A stretch of 6,389 nucleotides of DNA from JBBQXK01 sp038251625 (GCA_038251625.1 JBBSBE010000183.1:1-6389); one strand, 5' to 3'. Shown: positions 1 to 5,935, numbered from the stretch's first letter. The notes: generated by a model from the letters alone, not told the origin. A program made the numbers and translations.

Positions 1-405
1 ATGCGCCACGATGATGTTTTCCGGCGCCACAGCCCCTTTTTGCAAATCCACCGCCTTGTAGCCCGAGGTCGAGGACCCGATCAGGATTTCCGGGTTTGCC
101 TGCTGCATCTGGGCATAAACCGCGTGCTTGATCTCCAGCCGCTCCGACACGCTTTCCTGCACATACTCCGCGCCGTCCAGCGCCTCCGCCATCGTGCCCG
201 CAAAGGTGAGCTTCCCCTCCGGCGGCAGCGGCACGTCATAAAGCGCAGGCACCACCAGCCGCGCATTGCCCAGCATGATCCCCACATTCCGTTCCGCCGC
301 GGGCCCGGGGTCATAGACGCTGACATCCCAGCCGTTCAGAAGAAACCGCGCCGACCAGCCGCCGCCGATCACGCCGCCGCCGATGATTGCCACCTTCTTC
401 GCCAT
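1..405 (-). CDS. lcdH: L-carnitine 3-dehydrogenase, N-terminal part (runs off left edge)
   Basis: Oxidises L-carnitine to 3-dehydrocarnitine with NAD+ in the cytoplasm, the first step of aerobic carnitine breakdown. The visible 135 residues form the Rossmann half of the 3-hydroxyacyl-CoA dehydrogenase superfamily. The dinucleotide motif GGGVIGGGW spans residues 9-17, and the acidic residue D32 (VYDP) ends the second strand, which favours NAD over NADP. VQESVSERL (82-90) and the serine-rich IGSSTSG (109-115) are typical of carnitine dehydrogenases. The window ends exactly on H135, the probable catalytic His of the family's H-P-F-N-P motif. The ATG follows a GGGGAA-like ribosome site and lies 12 bases after the preceding gene. 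The BKACE and CdhR neighbours favour carnitine over 3-hydroxybutyryl-CoA as substrate. Some family members carry a C-terminal thioesterase domain, which cannot be judged here. Confidence 0.9.
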   Translation of the reverse strand, partial: MAKKVAIIGGGVIGGGWSARFLLNGWDVSVYDPGPAAERNVGIMLGNARLVVPALYDVPLPPEGKLTFAGTMAEALDGAEYVQESVSERLEIKHAVYAQMQQANPEILIGSSTSGYKAVDLQKGAVAPENIIVAH

Positions 406-417
406 CTTGTTCCCCGC

Positions 418-750
418 CTAAAGCCCGTCAAACACCCAAAGGCCCGCCAGCATCACCGCCAGCGCCCCTGCCGCCTCCACCACCAAAGGCCGCCAGCCGC
501 GCCAGAGCACGAGCCCCCGCACCGCCAGCCCGAACCCCAGCGCCCCGCCCCCGCACATCAGCCCCAGCGCCACCGCCGCCCGGTCATAGACCGAAGCCAA
601 CCGCAGCCCCCAGCCGAACCACACCGCCGCCAGACCCGCCGCCGCGATCATCCCCGCAAGGGCCACCCAACGCAGGTTCCGCAACGGCAGGGCCAGCGCA
701 TAGACCGCGCACAGAACCGCCAGCCCCGGCGCTATCTCAAGGGCCCTCAC
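418..750 (-). CDS. Small four-helix membrane protein of unknown function in the carnitine operon
   Basis: This is a 110-residue protein that I do not recognise. It is strongly hydrophobic, with four likely membrane helices at about residues 5-23, 28-48, 57-83 and 88-107. The loops are short, and Arg sits in the 24-27, 50-57 and 78-87 linkers. There is no signal peptide, catalytic motif or nucleotide-binding motif. It starts with GTG, whose last two bases and the following A form the TGA stop of the upstream HD gene (a 4-base GTGA overlap), so translational coupling is likely. It precedes carnitine dehydrogenase by 12 bases, so it is almost certainly made together with the catabolic enzymes. 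An accessory role in uptake or export of a quaternary amine is possible, but nothing in the sequence shows it. The regular hydrophobicity and the tight operon packing support it as a real gene. Confidence 0.8.
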   Translation of the reverse strand: MRALEIAPGLAVLCAVYALALPLRNLRWVALAGMIAAAGLAAVWFGWGLRLASVYDRAAVALGLMCGGGALGFGLAVRGLVLWRGWRPLVVEAAGALAVMLAGLWVFDGL

Positions 751-1361
751 CGCCCTGCCGCAGCCTCCGCATCCACCAAAGGCACCCGCTCGCCAGCCCG
801 GATTACCGCCGGATCATAGGCCCGGCGGGCAAAGACCTCGCGCACCATCGGTGCAAAGAAGTCCACCGGAAGAGCATCATAATCGGGGTCGAAACTCGAT
901 TGATCCCACCGCTCGCAGAAATCGGCGCAATCCCGGAAATACGGATCGTCCTTGTAGCGGTCCCGCGCGTGGCGGTTCCCCCCGGTGTGGTGCGCATAGT
1001 AGAGCCGCTGGAAATCACCGTGCTTGTCCACAACCCAGGTCACCTGTTCGCGCACGAACGGCTTCAGGATCGTGGCCGCATATTCGTCGTGGTTGTAGGG
1101 CGCATAGATATCCCCGATGTCGTGCAAAAGCGCAGCCACCACCCAATCCACATCCGCCCCGTCACGCCACGCGCGCGTGGCAGCCTGCACGGAATGACCG
1201 AGCCGCGTGATCTGATAGCCCGACAGGCTTTCGTCCAACTCGACCAGCGCCGACAACAGACGATCCGCCGTGCCGGACGCATAATCCCGCTCCAGATGGT
1301 CAAGAAGCGCGTAATCCTCGCGGTCCCCGTCCTTCATTGCCGTGAACTTGACCTTTTCCAT
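747..1361 (-). CDS. HD-domain protein, candidate mixed-valence diiron oxygenase (PhnZ/TmpB-like)
   Basis: This 204-residue soluble protein belongs to the COG4341-type HD group, usually annotated as a predicted HD phosphohydrolase. The HD core runs from H56 (ITRLGH) to AALLHDIGD with H80-D81. It then has H91 (NHDEYAATIL), H114 (VVDKHGDFQ) and D153 (CERWDQSSFDPDY). These six residues match in order, and roughly in spacing, the two-iron ligand set of PhnZ (H34, H58, D59, H80, H104, D161, recalled from the literature). Hydrolytic HD proteins usually need only the H, HD and D set. An O2-dependent C-H or C-X oxygenase is therefore a real alternative to phosphohydrolase. PhnZ holds its substrate with a Tyr and a Glu, 10 and 7 residues before the first His; here those positions appear to be L46 and Y49. 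The ATG has a good GGAGG site 5 bases upstream, lying over the end of the BKACE gene. The gene sits between BKACE and carnitine dehydrogenase, which suggests a quaternary-amine or carnitine-derived substrate. That substrate is inference. Confidence 0.85.
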   Translation of the reverse strand: MEKVKFTAMKDGDREDYALLDHLERDYASGTADRLLSALVELDESLSGYQITRLGHSVQAATRAWRDGADVDWVVAALLHDIGDIYAPYNHDEYAATILKPFVREQVTWVVDKHGDFQRLYYAHHTGGNRHARDRYKDDPYFRDCADFCERWDQSSFDPDYDALPVDFFAPMVREVFARRAYDPAVIRAGERVPLVDAEAAAGR

Positions 1362-1363
1362 CG

Positions 1364-2278
1364 CTACCTCCCTGTCGGCGCCCGCTTCTCCAGCTTCAGC
1401 CGCGCGCGCACCTCCGCTGGCGTGATGACCCGCGCGCCCATAGCACTTATGATCCCCACCGCCCGCTCTACCAGCTGCGCGTTCGTGGCCATCACGCCCT
1501 TTTCGAGCCAGAGGTTATCCTCCAGCCCCACCCGCACATTGCCCCCCGCCAGCACCGAGGCCGCGACATAGGCCATCTGGTTCCGTCCGATGGAAAACCC
1601 GCTCCAGTTCCAGTCGGCGGGCACATTGTTCACCATCGCCATGAAGGTGTTGAGGTCATCAGGCGCCCCCCACGGCACGCCCATGCAAAGCTGCACCAGC
1701 ACCGGATGCGGGATCACCCCTTCCTGCACCAGTTGCTTGGCGAACCACAGATGCCCGGTGTCGAACGCCTCGATCTCGATCCGCACCCCGGCCTTGGTCA
1801 TCCTCCCGGCCATGTCTCGCAACATGCCCGGCGTGTTGACCATCACGTAATCGGCTTCGGCAAAGTTCATCGTGCCGCAGTCGAGCGTGCAGATCTCGGG
1901 GCGGCATTCCACCACATGGGCCACCCGCTCCTCCGCGCCGGCCATGTCGGACCGTTGCGACATGCGGTTCATCGTCTCGGTGCTGTCAAACAGCATGTCA
2001 CCGCCCACCCCGGCGGTCAGGTTCAGCACCACATCGGTGGCGCTGTCCCGGATGCGCTCTGTCACCTCGCGGAACAGCGCGGGGTCACGCGTGGGTGCCC
2101 CCGTCTCGGGGTCGCGCACGTGGCAATGTACCACCGCCGCCCCGGCCTTGGCGGCTGCAATGGCGCTTTCAGCGATGGCTTGCGGCGACCGGGGCACGTG
2201 CGGGCTGCGATCCTGCGTCCCGCCCGAACCGGTCACGGCACAGGTGATGAAGACCTCGCGATTCATGGCCAGCGGCAT
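1364..2278 (-). CDS. cdhC: Beta-keto acid cleavage enzyme (BKACE), probable 3-dehydrocarnitine:acetyl-CoA acyltransferase
   Basis: A 304-residue TIM-barrel protein of the BKACE family (formerly DUF849). In this context it would convert 3-dehydrocarnitine plus acetyl-CoA into betainyl-CoA plus acetoacetate. Visible family features are the N-terminal strand ITCAVTGSGG (11-20), the zinc-site pair H51 and H53 in VVHCHVRDPETG, and the distal segment NVRVGLEDN (247-255). That segment supplies R249, E253 and D254, spaced exactly like Arg226, Glu230 and Asp231 of the characterised enzyme Kce. T88 in NLTAG probably stands where Kce has catalytic Ser82, although I could not align this exactly. The length is normal for the family. 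Met1 is chosen over Met5 because GGGAGGGA (core GGAGG) lies 7 bases before it. It is the first gene of the operon and is divergent from cdhR across 70 bases. Family membership is certain; the substrate rests on its neighbours. Confidence 0.92.
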   Translation of the reverse strand: MPLAMNREVFITCAVTGSGGTQDRSPHVPRSPQAIAESAIAAAKAGAAVVHCHVRDPETGAPTRDPALFREVTERIRDSATDVVLNLTAGVGGDMLFDSTETMNRMSQRSDMAGAEERVAHVVECRPEICTLDCGTMNFAEADYVMVNTPGMLRDMAGRMTKAGVRIEIEAFDTGHLWFAKQLVQEGVIPHPVLVQLCMGVPWGAPDDLNTFMAMVNNVPADWNWSGFSIGRNQMAYVAASVLAGGNVRVGLEDNLWLEKGVMATNAQLVERAVGIISAMGARVITPAEVRARLKLEKRAPTGR

Positions 2279-2283
2279 TTGTG

Positions 2284-2291
2284 TCCCTCCC
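2284..2291 (-). promoter_or_regulatory. Strong ribosome binding site of the BKACE gene
   Basis: On the minus strand this reads GGGAGGGA. Its GGAGG core ends 7 bases before the ATG at 2278, which fixes that start rather than the in-frame ATG 12 bases further in. Confidence 0.75.
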
Positions 2292-2313
2292 TTTTGGCGA
2301 CAGCCTAGCCGGA

Positions 2314-2342
2314 TTGCGCGCCCGCGCTATGCAGTTTACGAA
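2314..2342 (+). promoter_or_regulatory. Candidate cdhR promoter giving a leaderless mRNA
   Basis: A -35-like TTGCGC (2314-2319) is followed, after exactly 17 bases, by a -10-like TACGAA (2337-2342). Each matches only 3 of 6 consensus bases. A start point 7 bases downstream of the -10 would be the A of the cdhR ATG at 2349. The gene also has no recognisable Shine-Dalgarno sequence. A leaderless transcript fits both facts. The match is weak, so this is a suggestion only. Confidence 0.3.
2316..2327. promoter_or_regulatory. Inverted repeat in the divergent cdhR/BKACE spacer, possible operator
   Basis: GCGCG, two C bases, then CGCGC: a perfect 5-bp inverted repeat in the middle of the 70-base spacer. 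It overlaps the candidate cdhR -35/spacer region, so a bound regulator there could affect both directions. Such G/C repeats arise easily by chance in this genome, so confidence is low. Confidence 0.2.
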
Positions 2343-2348
2343 ATCCTG

Positions 2349-3308
2349 ATGACGGAAAATGCAAATCCTTTCGTGCCTTCCCGCGCACCCCTGTCCCTCG
2401 CGGCGCTCGTGCTGCCGCAGGCCTCGATCCTTGAGGTGGCTTCCGTCCTCGATCCCCTGCGCTCGGCCAACCGGCATCTGGGCCGCGAAGGGTTTCACTG
2501 GCGCGTCGTCTCGCCCGATGGGCGACCTGTGCCCCTGACCTGCGGGATCGACCTGCCCGTCACCGGCGCAATCGGGGCCGCGCAGGGCGCCGATATTCTG
2601 ATGGTGATCGCGGGATACCGGCAAAGCCAGGTTGCCACTGCCCCGCTGATCCGCGAGCTTCGCCGCCTCGCACCCCGTTTCGCGCTGATCGGCGGCATCG
2701 ACGCAGGTCCATGGGTGCTGGCGCGCGCGGGGCTTCTGGATGGTCACCGCGCCACCGTCCATTGGGAGGACCTGGAAGACCTTGCCGCGGCACATCCAGC
2801 CATCGATGTCGTTCCCGACCGTTTCGTGATCGACCGTACCCGCGCCAGTGCCGGTGGCGCCGCCCCGGCGCAAGACCTGATGCTGCACCTCATCGCCGCG
2901 CGGCACGGGGCACCTCTTGCGCGGCAGGTGGCGGCCAGCTTTGTCACGGCGACCCGGCCCGGCAGCGACCCCCAGATCGCGCCCGACCCGCGCCTTGACC
3001 CCCGCGTCGCGGCCGCAATCGCCCGGATGGAGGCGCGCATCGATGCCCCCGAACCGGCCTCGGCGACTGCCGCCGCACTCGGCCTGTCCCCCCGTCGGTT
3101 AGAGACGCTCTTCAAGGAAACGCTCGGCACCACCCCCGGTGCCTATGCGCTTGGCCTGCGGCTCGCCGCTGCCCGCCGCATGGCCATCGACACGCACCAC
3201 CCGATCGCGGAAATCGCGCTGCGCACCGGCTTTTCCTCACCCTCGACGCTGACGCGCGCGTTCCGCAAGGCGTTCGCCGTGCCGCCGGGCAGGCTTCGCG
3301 CCCGCTGA
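2349..3308 (+). CDS. cdhR: GATase1-AraC family transcriptional regulator, CdhR-like (carnitine responsive)
   Basis: A 319-residue DNA-binding regulator of the GlxA/GbdR/CdhR group. Residues 15-165 form a DJ-1/PfpI (GATase1-like) sensor domain, with VLDPLRSANR (33-42), the elbow GGIDAGPWVLARAGLLDG (115-132) and VHWED (137-141). The usual elbow Cys position appears to be D118, so the domain should sense a ligand rather than catalyse. Residues 235-319 form an AraC-type double helix-turn-helix: the first around SATAAALGLSPRRLETLFK (238-256), the second around IAEIALRTGFSSPSTLTRAF (286-305). In Pseudomonas, CdhR activates carnitine dehydrogenase genes; divergence from a BKACE/carnitine dehydrogenase operon suggests the same role here. 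The open frame extends upstream, but that part lies antisense to BKACE. The ATG at 2349 (MTENANPF) is the only start in the spacer that fits, although no Shine-Dalgarno precedes it. A GbdR- or ChoR-like specificity is the main alternative. Confidence 0.9.
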   Translation: MTENANPFVPSRAPLSLAALVLPQASILEVASVLDPLRSANRHLGREGFHWRVVSPDGRPVPLTCGIDLPVTGAIGAAQGADILMVIAGYRQSQVATAPLIRELRRLAPRFALIGGIDAGPWVLARAGLLDGHRATVHWEDLEDLAAAHPAIDVVPDRFVIDRTRASAGGAAPAQDLMLHLIAARHGAPLARQVAASFVTATRPGSDPQIAPDPRLDPRVAAAIARMEARIDAPEPASATAAALGLSPRRLETLFKETLGTTPGAYALGLRLAAARRMAIDTHHPIAEIALRTGFSSPSTLTRAFRKAFAVPPGRLRAR

Positions 3309-3332
3309 AATCTTCCGTTTGGGGAACTGACG

Positions 3333-3351
3333 GGGCGCGGAGCGCGCGCCC
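3333..3351. terminator. Hairpin between the convergent cdhR and dcp ends, possible bidirectional terminator
   Basis: GGGCGCG pairs with CGCGCCC (7 G/C pairs) around a 5-base loop GAGCG. It lies in the 45-base gap between the two stop codons. There is no T-run on either side, so it is not a classical intrinsic terminator. It could pause polymerase or protect both 3' ends. Confidence 0.4.
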
Positions 3352-3353
3352 TC

Positions 3354-5366
3354 TCAGGCCGCGTCCAGCAGCCCCCGCCCGCGCAAGAGCGCCTCTACCC
3401 CCGGCATCCGCCCCCGGAACCGGGTGTAGAGCACGTCAGCCTCTTCCGACCCGCCAGCCGACAGAATGTTCGTTTCCAGCGCTTTCGCCAGCGCGGGATC
3501 GAACGGATTGCCTGCCTCTTCGAAGGCCGCAAAGGCATCGGCGTCCATCACTTCGGACCACATGTAACTGTAGTATCCCGCCGAATAGCCGTCGCCCGAA
3601 AACACATGGGCGAAATGGGGCGTCGCGTGGCGCATCCGGATCGCGTGCGGCATGCCCAGCGCCTGCAGCACCTCGGCCTGCCGCGCCATGGGGTCGGCGG
3701 GCGGCGCACCTTCGTGGAAATCAAGGTCCACCAGCGCCGAGGACACAAACTCGACCGTGGAAAACCCCTGGTCGTAGGTCGAAGCCGCAAGGAGGCGCGC
3801 ACGCATGTCGGCGGGCATCGGCTCGCCCGTCTTCCAATGCCGCGCGTGGGCCTCAAGGACCTGCGGCACGGCCAGCCAGTGTTCGTAAAGCTGCGACGGC
3901 AGTTCCACGAAATCGCGCGCCACGTTCGTGCCCGCTACGAACCCATAGGTCACGTTTGACAGCATCTGATGCAGGGCGTGGCCGAATTCGTGGAAAAGCG
4001 TGCGCGCATCATCCCAGGACAAGAGGCACGGGTTGCCCTTGGCGAAGTTGCAAACGTTCACCACCACAGGCCGCTGATCCCCGCCCGCCTTCTTCTGCCC
4101 ACGGATCGCCGAACACCATGCGCCGGATCGTTTGGACCCGCGTGCGAAGTAATCCCCGATGAAGACCGCCACATGCGCCCCACCGCGCGTGACCTCCCAA
4201 GCGCGCGCATCGGGATGATACATCGGCACGTCGAGCGGCTTGAAGGCAAGGCCGAACAGCCGCGTGGCACAGTCGAACATCGCGCCCAGCATCGCGTCAA
4301 GCGACAGGTAGGGCTTCAGCGCCGCTTCATCGAGATCATGCTCCGCCGCACGCCGCGCCTGGGAATAATAGCGCCAGTCCCACGCCTCCAGCGGCCCGTT
4401 GATCCCATCCGCCGCCATCCGCGCCTCAAGCACCGCCGCATCCTCCAGCGCCTTCGCCCGCGCAGGCACCCAGACGCGCATCAGCAACTCCCGCACCGCT
4501 GCGGGCGTCTTGGCCATCTCCGGCTCCAGCTTGAAATCGGCAAAACTGGCATAGCCCAGAAGGGTCGCGCGCTCCTGCCGCAACGCCAGAATTTCTGCCG
4601 CAATCGCGCGGTTGTCTTGGTCGTTTCCGTTGGCACCCCGCGCCACCCAGGCTTCGTAAGCCTTCTGCCGCAGCTCCCGGCGGGGCGAGAATTGCAGGAA
4701 CGGCGTGATCAGCGACCGGTTCAGCGTGACCACCGGCCCTTTGGCGCCGCGCTCTTCCCCCGCCGCGCGCGCGGCCTCGACCACGAAATCGGGCAGGCCC
4801 TCCAGATCGGCCTCGGCCAGATCCATCGACCAACCCCGCTCTTCCGCCAGCAGGTTCTGGCCGAACTGCGTGCCCAGCACGGCCAGCCGTGATTTCACCG
4901 CCGCCAACCTGTCCGCATCCCTGCCATCAAGCATCGCACCCCCGCGCACGAACATCCGCCGGTAAAGCGTAAGGACGCGCAGTTCTTCGTGCCCAAGGCC
5001 TTCGCGCGCCTCCCACACCGCCTCAATGCGGGCGAAAAGGGCCGTGTTTGCCATCACTTCTGACTGGAAGGCGCTCATCCTGGGCGCCAGATCCCGCATC
5101 AGCGCTTCACGCGCCTCGGTGCTGTCGGCGCCTGCCAGATTGTAGAACACCCCCGACACGCGGTCGAGCAGCGCTTCTGCTTCCTCCATCGCACCCACGG
5201 TATTGGCAAAGGTCGGCGCATCGGCGGCATCCGCAATCGCGGCCACATGCGCGCGCGCCTCCGTCAGTGCCGCGTCGAAGGCAGGGCCGAAATCGGCGTC
5301 TGCAATCGCGTTGAACGGCGGCAGCCCGAAGGGACCGTCCCATTTGGCCAGCAGCGGATTGGTCAT
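3354..5366 (-). CDS. dcp: Peptidyl-dipeptidase Dcp (M3 family zinc metallopeptidase)
   Basis: A cytoplasmic metallopeptidase that removes dipeptides from the C-terminus of oligopeptides late in protein turnover. At 670 residues it is full length (E. coli Dcp is about 680). The mostly helical N-terminal half begins NPLLAKWDGPFGLPPF and contains family landmarks MAKTP (284-288), WDWRYY (329-334) and YHPDARAWEV (383-392). The zinc site is H459-E460-F-G-H463, with third ligand E488 in RDFVELPSQ. The C-terminal GDGYSAGYYSYMWS (591-604) holds the tyrosines that assist catalysis. The overall pattern follows E. coli Dcp more closely than oligopeptidase A. There is no signal peptide. GAGGAG (5373-5378) lies 6 bases before the ATG and fixes the start. 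It is a single gene, convergent with cdhR and separated from the DUF4399 gene by 131 bases. It shows no functional link to the carnitine operon. Confidence 0.95.
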   Translation of the reverse strand: MTNPLLAKWDGPFGLPPFNAIADADFGPAFDAALTEARAHVAAIADAADAPTFANTVGAMEEAEALLDRVSGVFYNLAGADSTEAREALMRDLAPRMSAFQSEVMANTALFARIEAVWEAREGLGHEELRVLTLYRRMFVRGGAMLDGRDADRLAAVKSRLAVLGTQFGQNLLAEERGWSMDLAEADLEGLPDFVVEAARAAGEERGAKGPVVTLNRSLITPFLQFSPRRELRQKAYEAWVARGANGNDQDNRAIAAEILALRQERATLLGYASFADFKLEPEMAKTPAAVRELLMRVWVPARAKALEDAAVLEARMAADGINGPLEAWDWRYYSQARRAAEHDLDEAALKPYLSLDAMLGAMFDCATRLFGLAFKPLDVPMYHPDARAWEVTRGGAHVAVFIGDYFARGSKRSGAWCSAIRGQKKAGGDQRPVVVNVCNFAKGNPCLLSWDDARTLFHEFGHALHQMLSNVTYGFVAGTNVARDFVELPSQLYEHWLAVPQVLEAHARHWKTGEPMPADMRARLLAASTYDQGFSTVEFVSSALVDLDFHEGAPPADPMARQAEVLQALGMPHAIRMRHATPHFAHVFSGDGYSAGYYSYMWSEVMDADAFAAFEEAGNPFDPALAKALETNILSAGGSEEADVLYTRFRGRMPGVEALLRGRGLLDAA

Positions 5367-5417
5367 GGCGCACTCCTCAGGTGATCAGGATCAAGGCGTC
5401 GCATGCGCGCCACAAGG

Positions 5418-5429
5418 GCCGCGCGCGGC
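5418..5429. repeat. 12-bp perfect G/C palindrome upstream of dcp
   Basis: GCCGCGCGCGGC reads the same on both strands and sits about 50 bases before the dcp start. It could be an operator half of the dcp promoter region, or simply reflect the high GC content. I found no convincing -35/-10 pair for dcp nearby. Confidence 0.25.
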
Positions 5430-5453
5430 GTCTTCCGTCTGCAAGTATCCCAC

Positions 5454-5481
5454 GGGGGTTTGGGGGTATGAAACCCCCAAA
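5454..5481. repeat. G-run/C-run element able to form two alternative hairpins
   Basis: On the plus strand two G5 runs (5454-5458 and 5462-5466) precede one C5 run (5474-5478). GGGGGTTT at 5454-5461 can pair with AAACCCCC at 5471-5478 (9-base loop). TTTGGGGG at 5459-5466 can pair with CCCCCAAA at 5474-5481 (7-base loop). Each is a perfect 8-bp stem and they exclude each other. The element lies 17 bases after the DUF4399 stop, so it probably marks or protects that transcript's 3' end. No T-run follows on either strand. On the minus strand it continues as ACCCCCGTGGGATACTTG, resembling a dispersed 3'-end element I associate with Rhodobacterales; that is from memory only. Confidence 0.5.
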
Positions 5482-5497
5482 ACGCCACCACCCGCGC

Positions 5498-5935
5498 CTA
5501 CTTCACCATGATGGTGATGCGCTCGGACATCACCGGGGGCACATGGGGCACGTGCCCCTGATCGCCCAGCACCAGTTGCAGCGTGTGCAGCCCCGGCGGC
5601 AGCTCCAGCACCACTTCCGTCTGCCCGCCGCCGAAATGGCGGTTGTGCTCGTCATTGGGGATCGCCAGCGTAAACTCTTCCGCCCCGAATTCGCCCATCC
5701 CGAAGATCGGGCGGTCGATCAGCAGATGGTGGTGGCCGGTGTTTTCCTTCTCCACCCCGGCCGGTGCCACGCCCATGCCATTGAGGCCAAAGACAACGGT
5801 CACCGGGCTTGACACTTCTGTCCCATCGCCGGGCGATACGATATACGCCATGGCCCCGGCGGGCGAAGGCGTATCCTGCGCAAGCGTGGCCATGGGCAGC
5901 GCGGCAAGAAAGGCGGCGGCGATCAGTCGTTTCAT
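5498..5935 (-). CDS. Exported DUF4399 domain protein, histidine-rich
   Basis: A 145-residue secreted or periplasmic protein. Residues 1-20 form a classical signal peptide (MKRLIAAAFLAALPMATLAQ) with likely cleavage near TLA-QD. The mature part is one DUF4399 domain: IVSPGDGTEVSSPVTVVFGL (32-51), GMGVAPAG (53-60), NTGHHHLLID (65-74), NDEHNRHFGGGQTE (94-107), LPPGLHTLQLVLGDQGHVPH (112-131), ending in a beta strand ITIMVK. The pattern suggests a compact beta sandwich. Conserved His at 68-70, 97, 100, 117, 128 and 131 could bind a metal, but no function is established that I know of. The frame opens 18 codons earlier; this start is chosen because AGGAGGGA (5942-5949) sits before it and the signal peptide begins here. 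It lies 50 bases after an amino-acid ABC permease gene, so co-transcription is possible but not evident. Confidence 0.87.
   Translation of the reverse strand: MKRLIAAAFLAALPMATLAQDTPSPAGAMAYIVSPGDGTEVSSPVTVVFGLNGMGVAPAGVEKENTGHHHLLIDRPIFGMGEFGAEEFTLAIPNDEHNRHFGGGQTEVVLELPPGLHTLQLVLGDQGHVPHVPPVMSERITIMVK

Noticed and set aside
1..819. Plus-strand 272-codon frame at the left edge
   Set aside because: It is His/Arg/Pro-rich and antisense to lcdH, the membrane protein and part of the HD gene. It shows no fold-like pattern.
387..1571. Long plus-strand open frame of 394 codons opposite the carnitine operon
   Set aside because: It lies antisense to four well-supported minus-strand genes, is Pro/Arg/Ala-rich low-complexity, and has no recognisable domain. 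It is a typical shadow frame of high-GC DNA.
1872..2348. Upstream extension of the cdhR frame by 159 codons
   Set aside because: The extension is mostly antisense to the BKACE coding sequence and has no family similarity. The GATase1 domain begins shortly after the ATG at 2349.
2169..2906. Minus-strand open frame of 245 codons across the divergent spacer and cdhR
   Set aside because: It overlaps BKACE in another frame and runs antisense to the clear GATase1 domain of cdhR. No domain is recognisable.
3969..4892. Plus-strand 307-codon frame inside dcp
   Set aside because: It is fully antisense to a complete Dcp with intact catalytic motifs, and its Arg/His-rich composition is typical of shadow frames.
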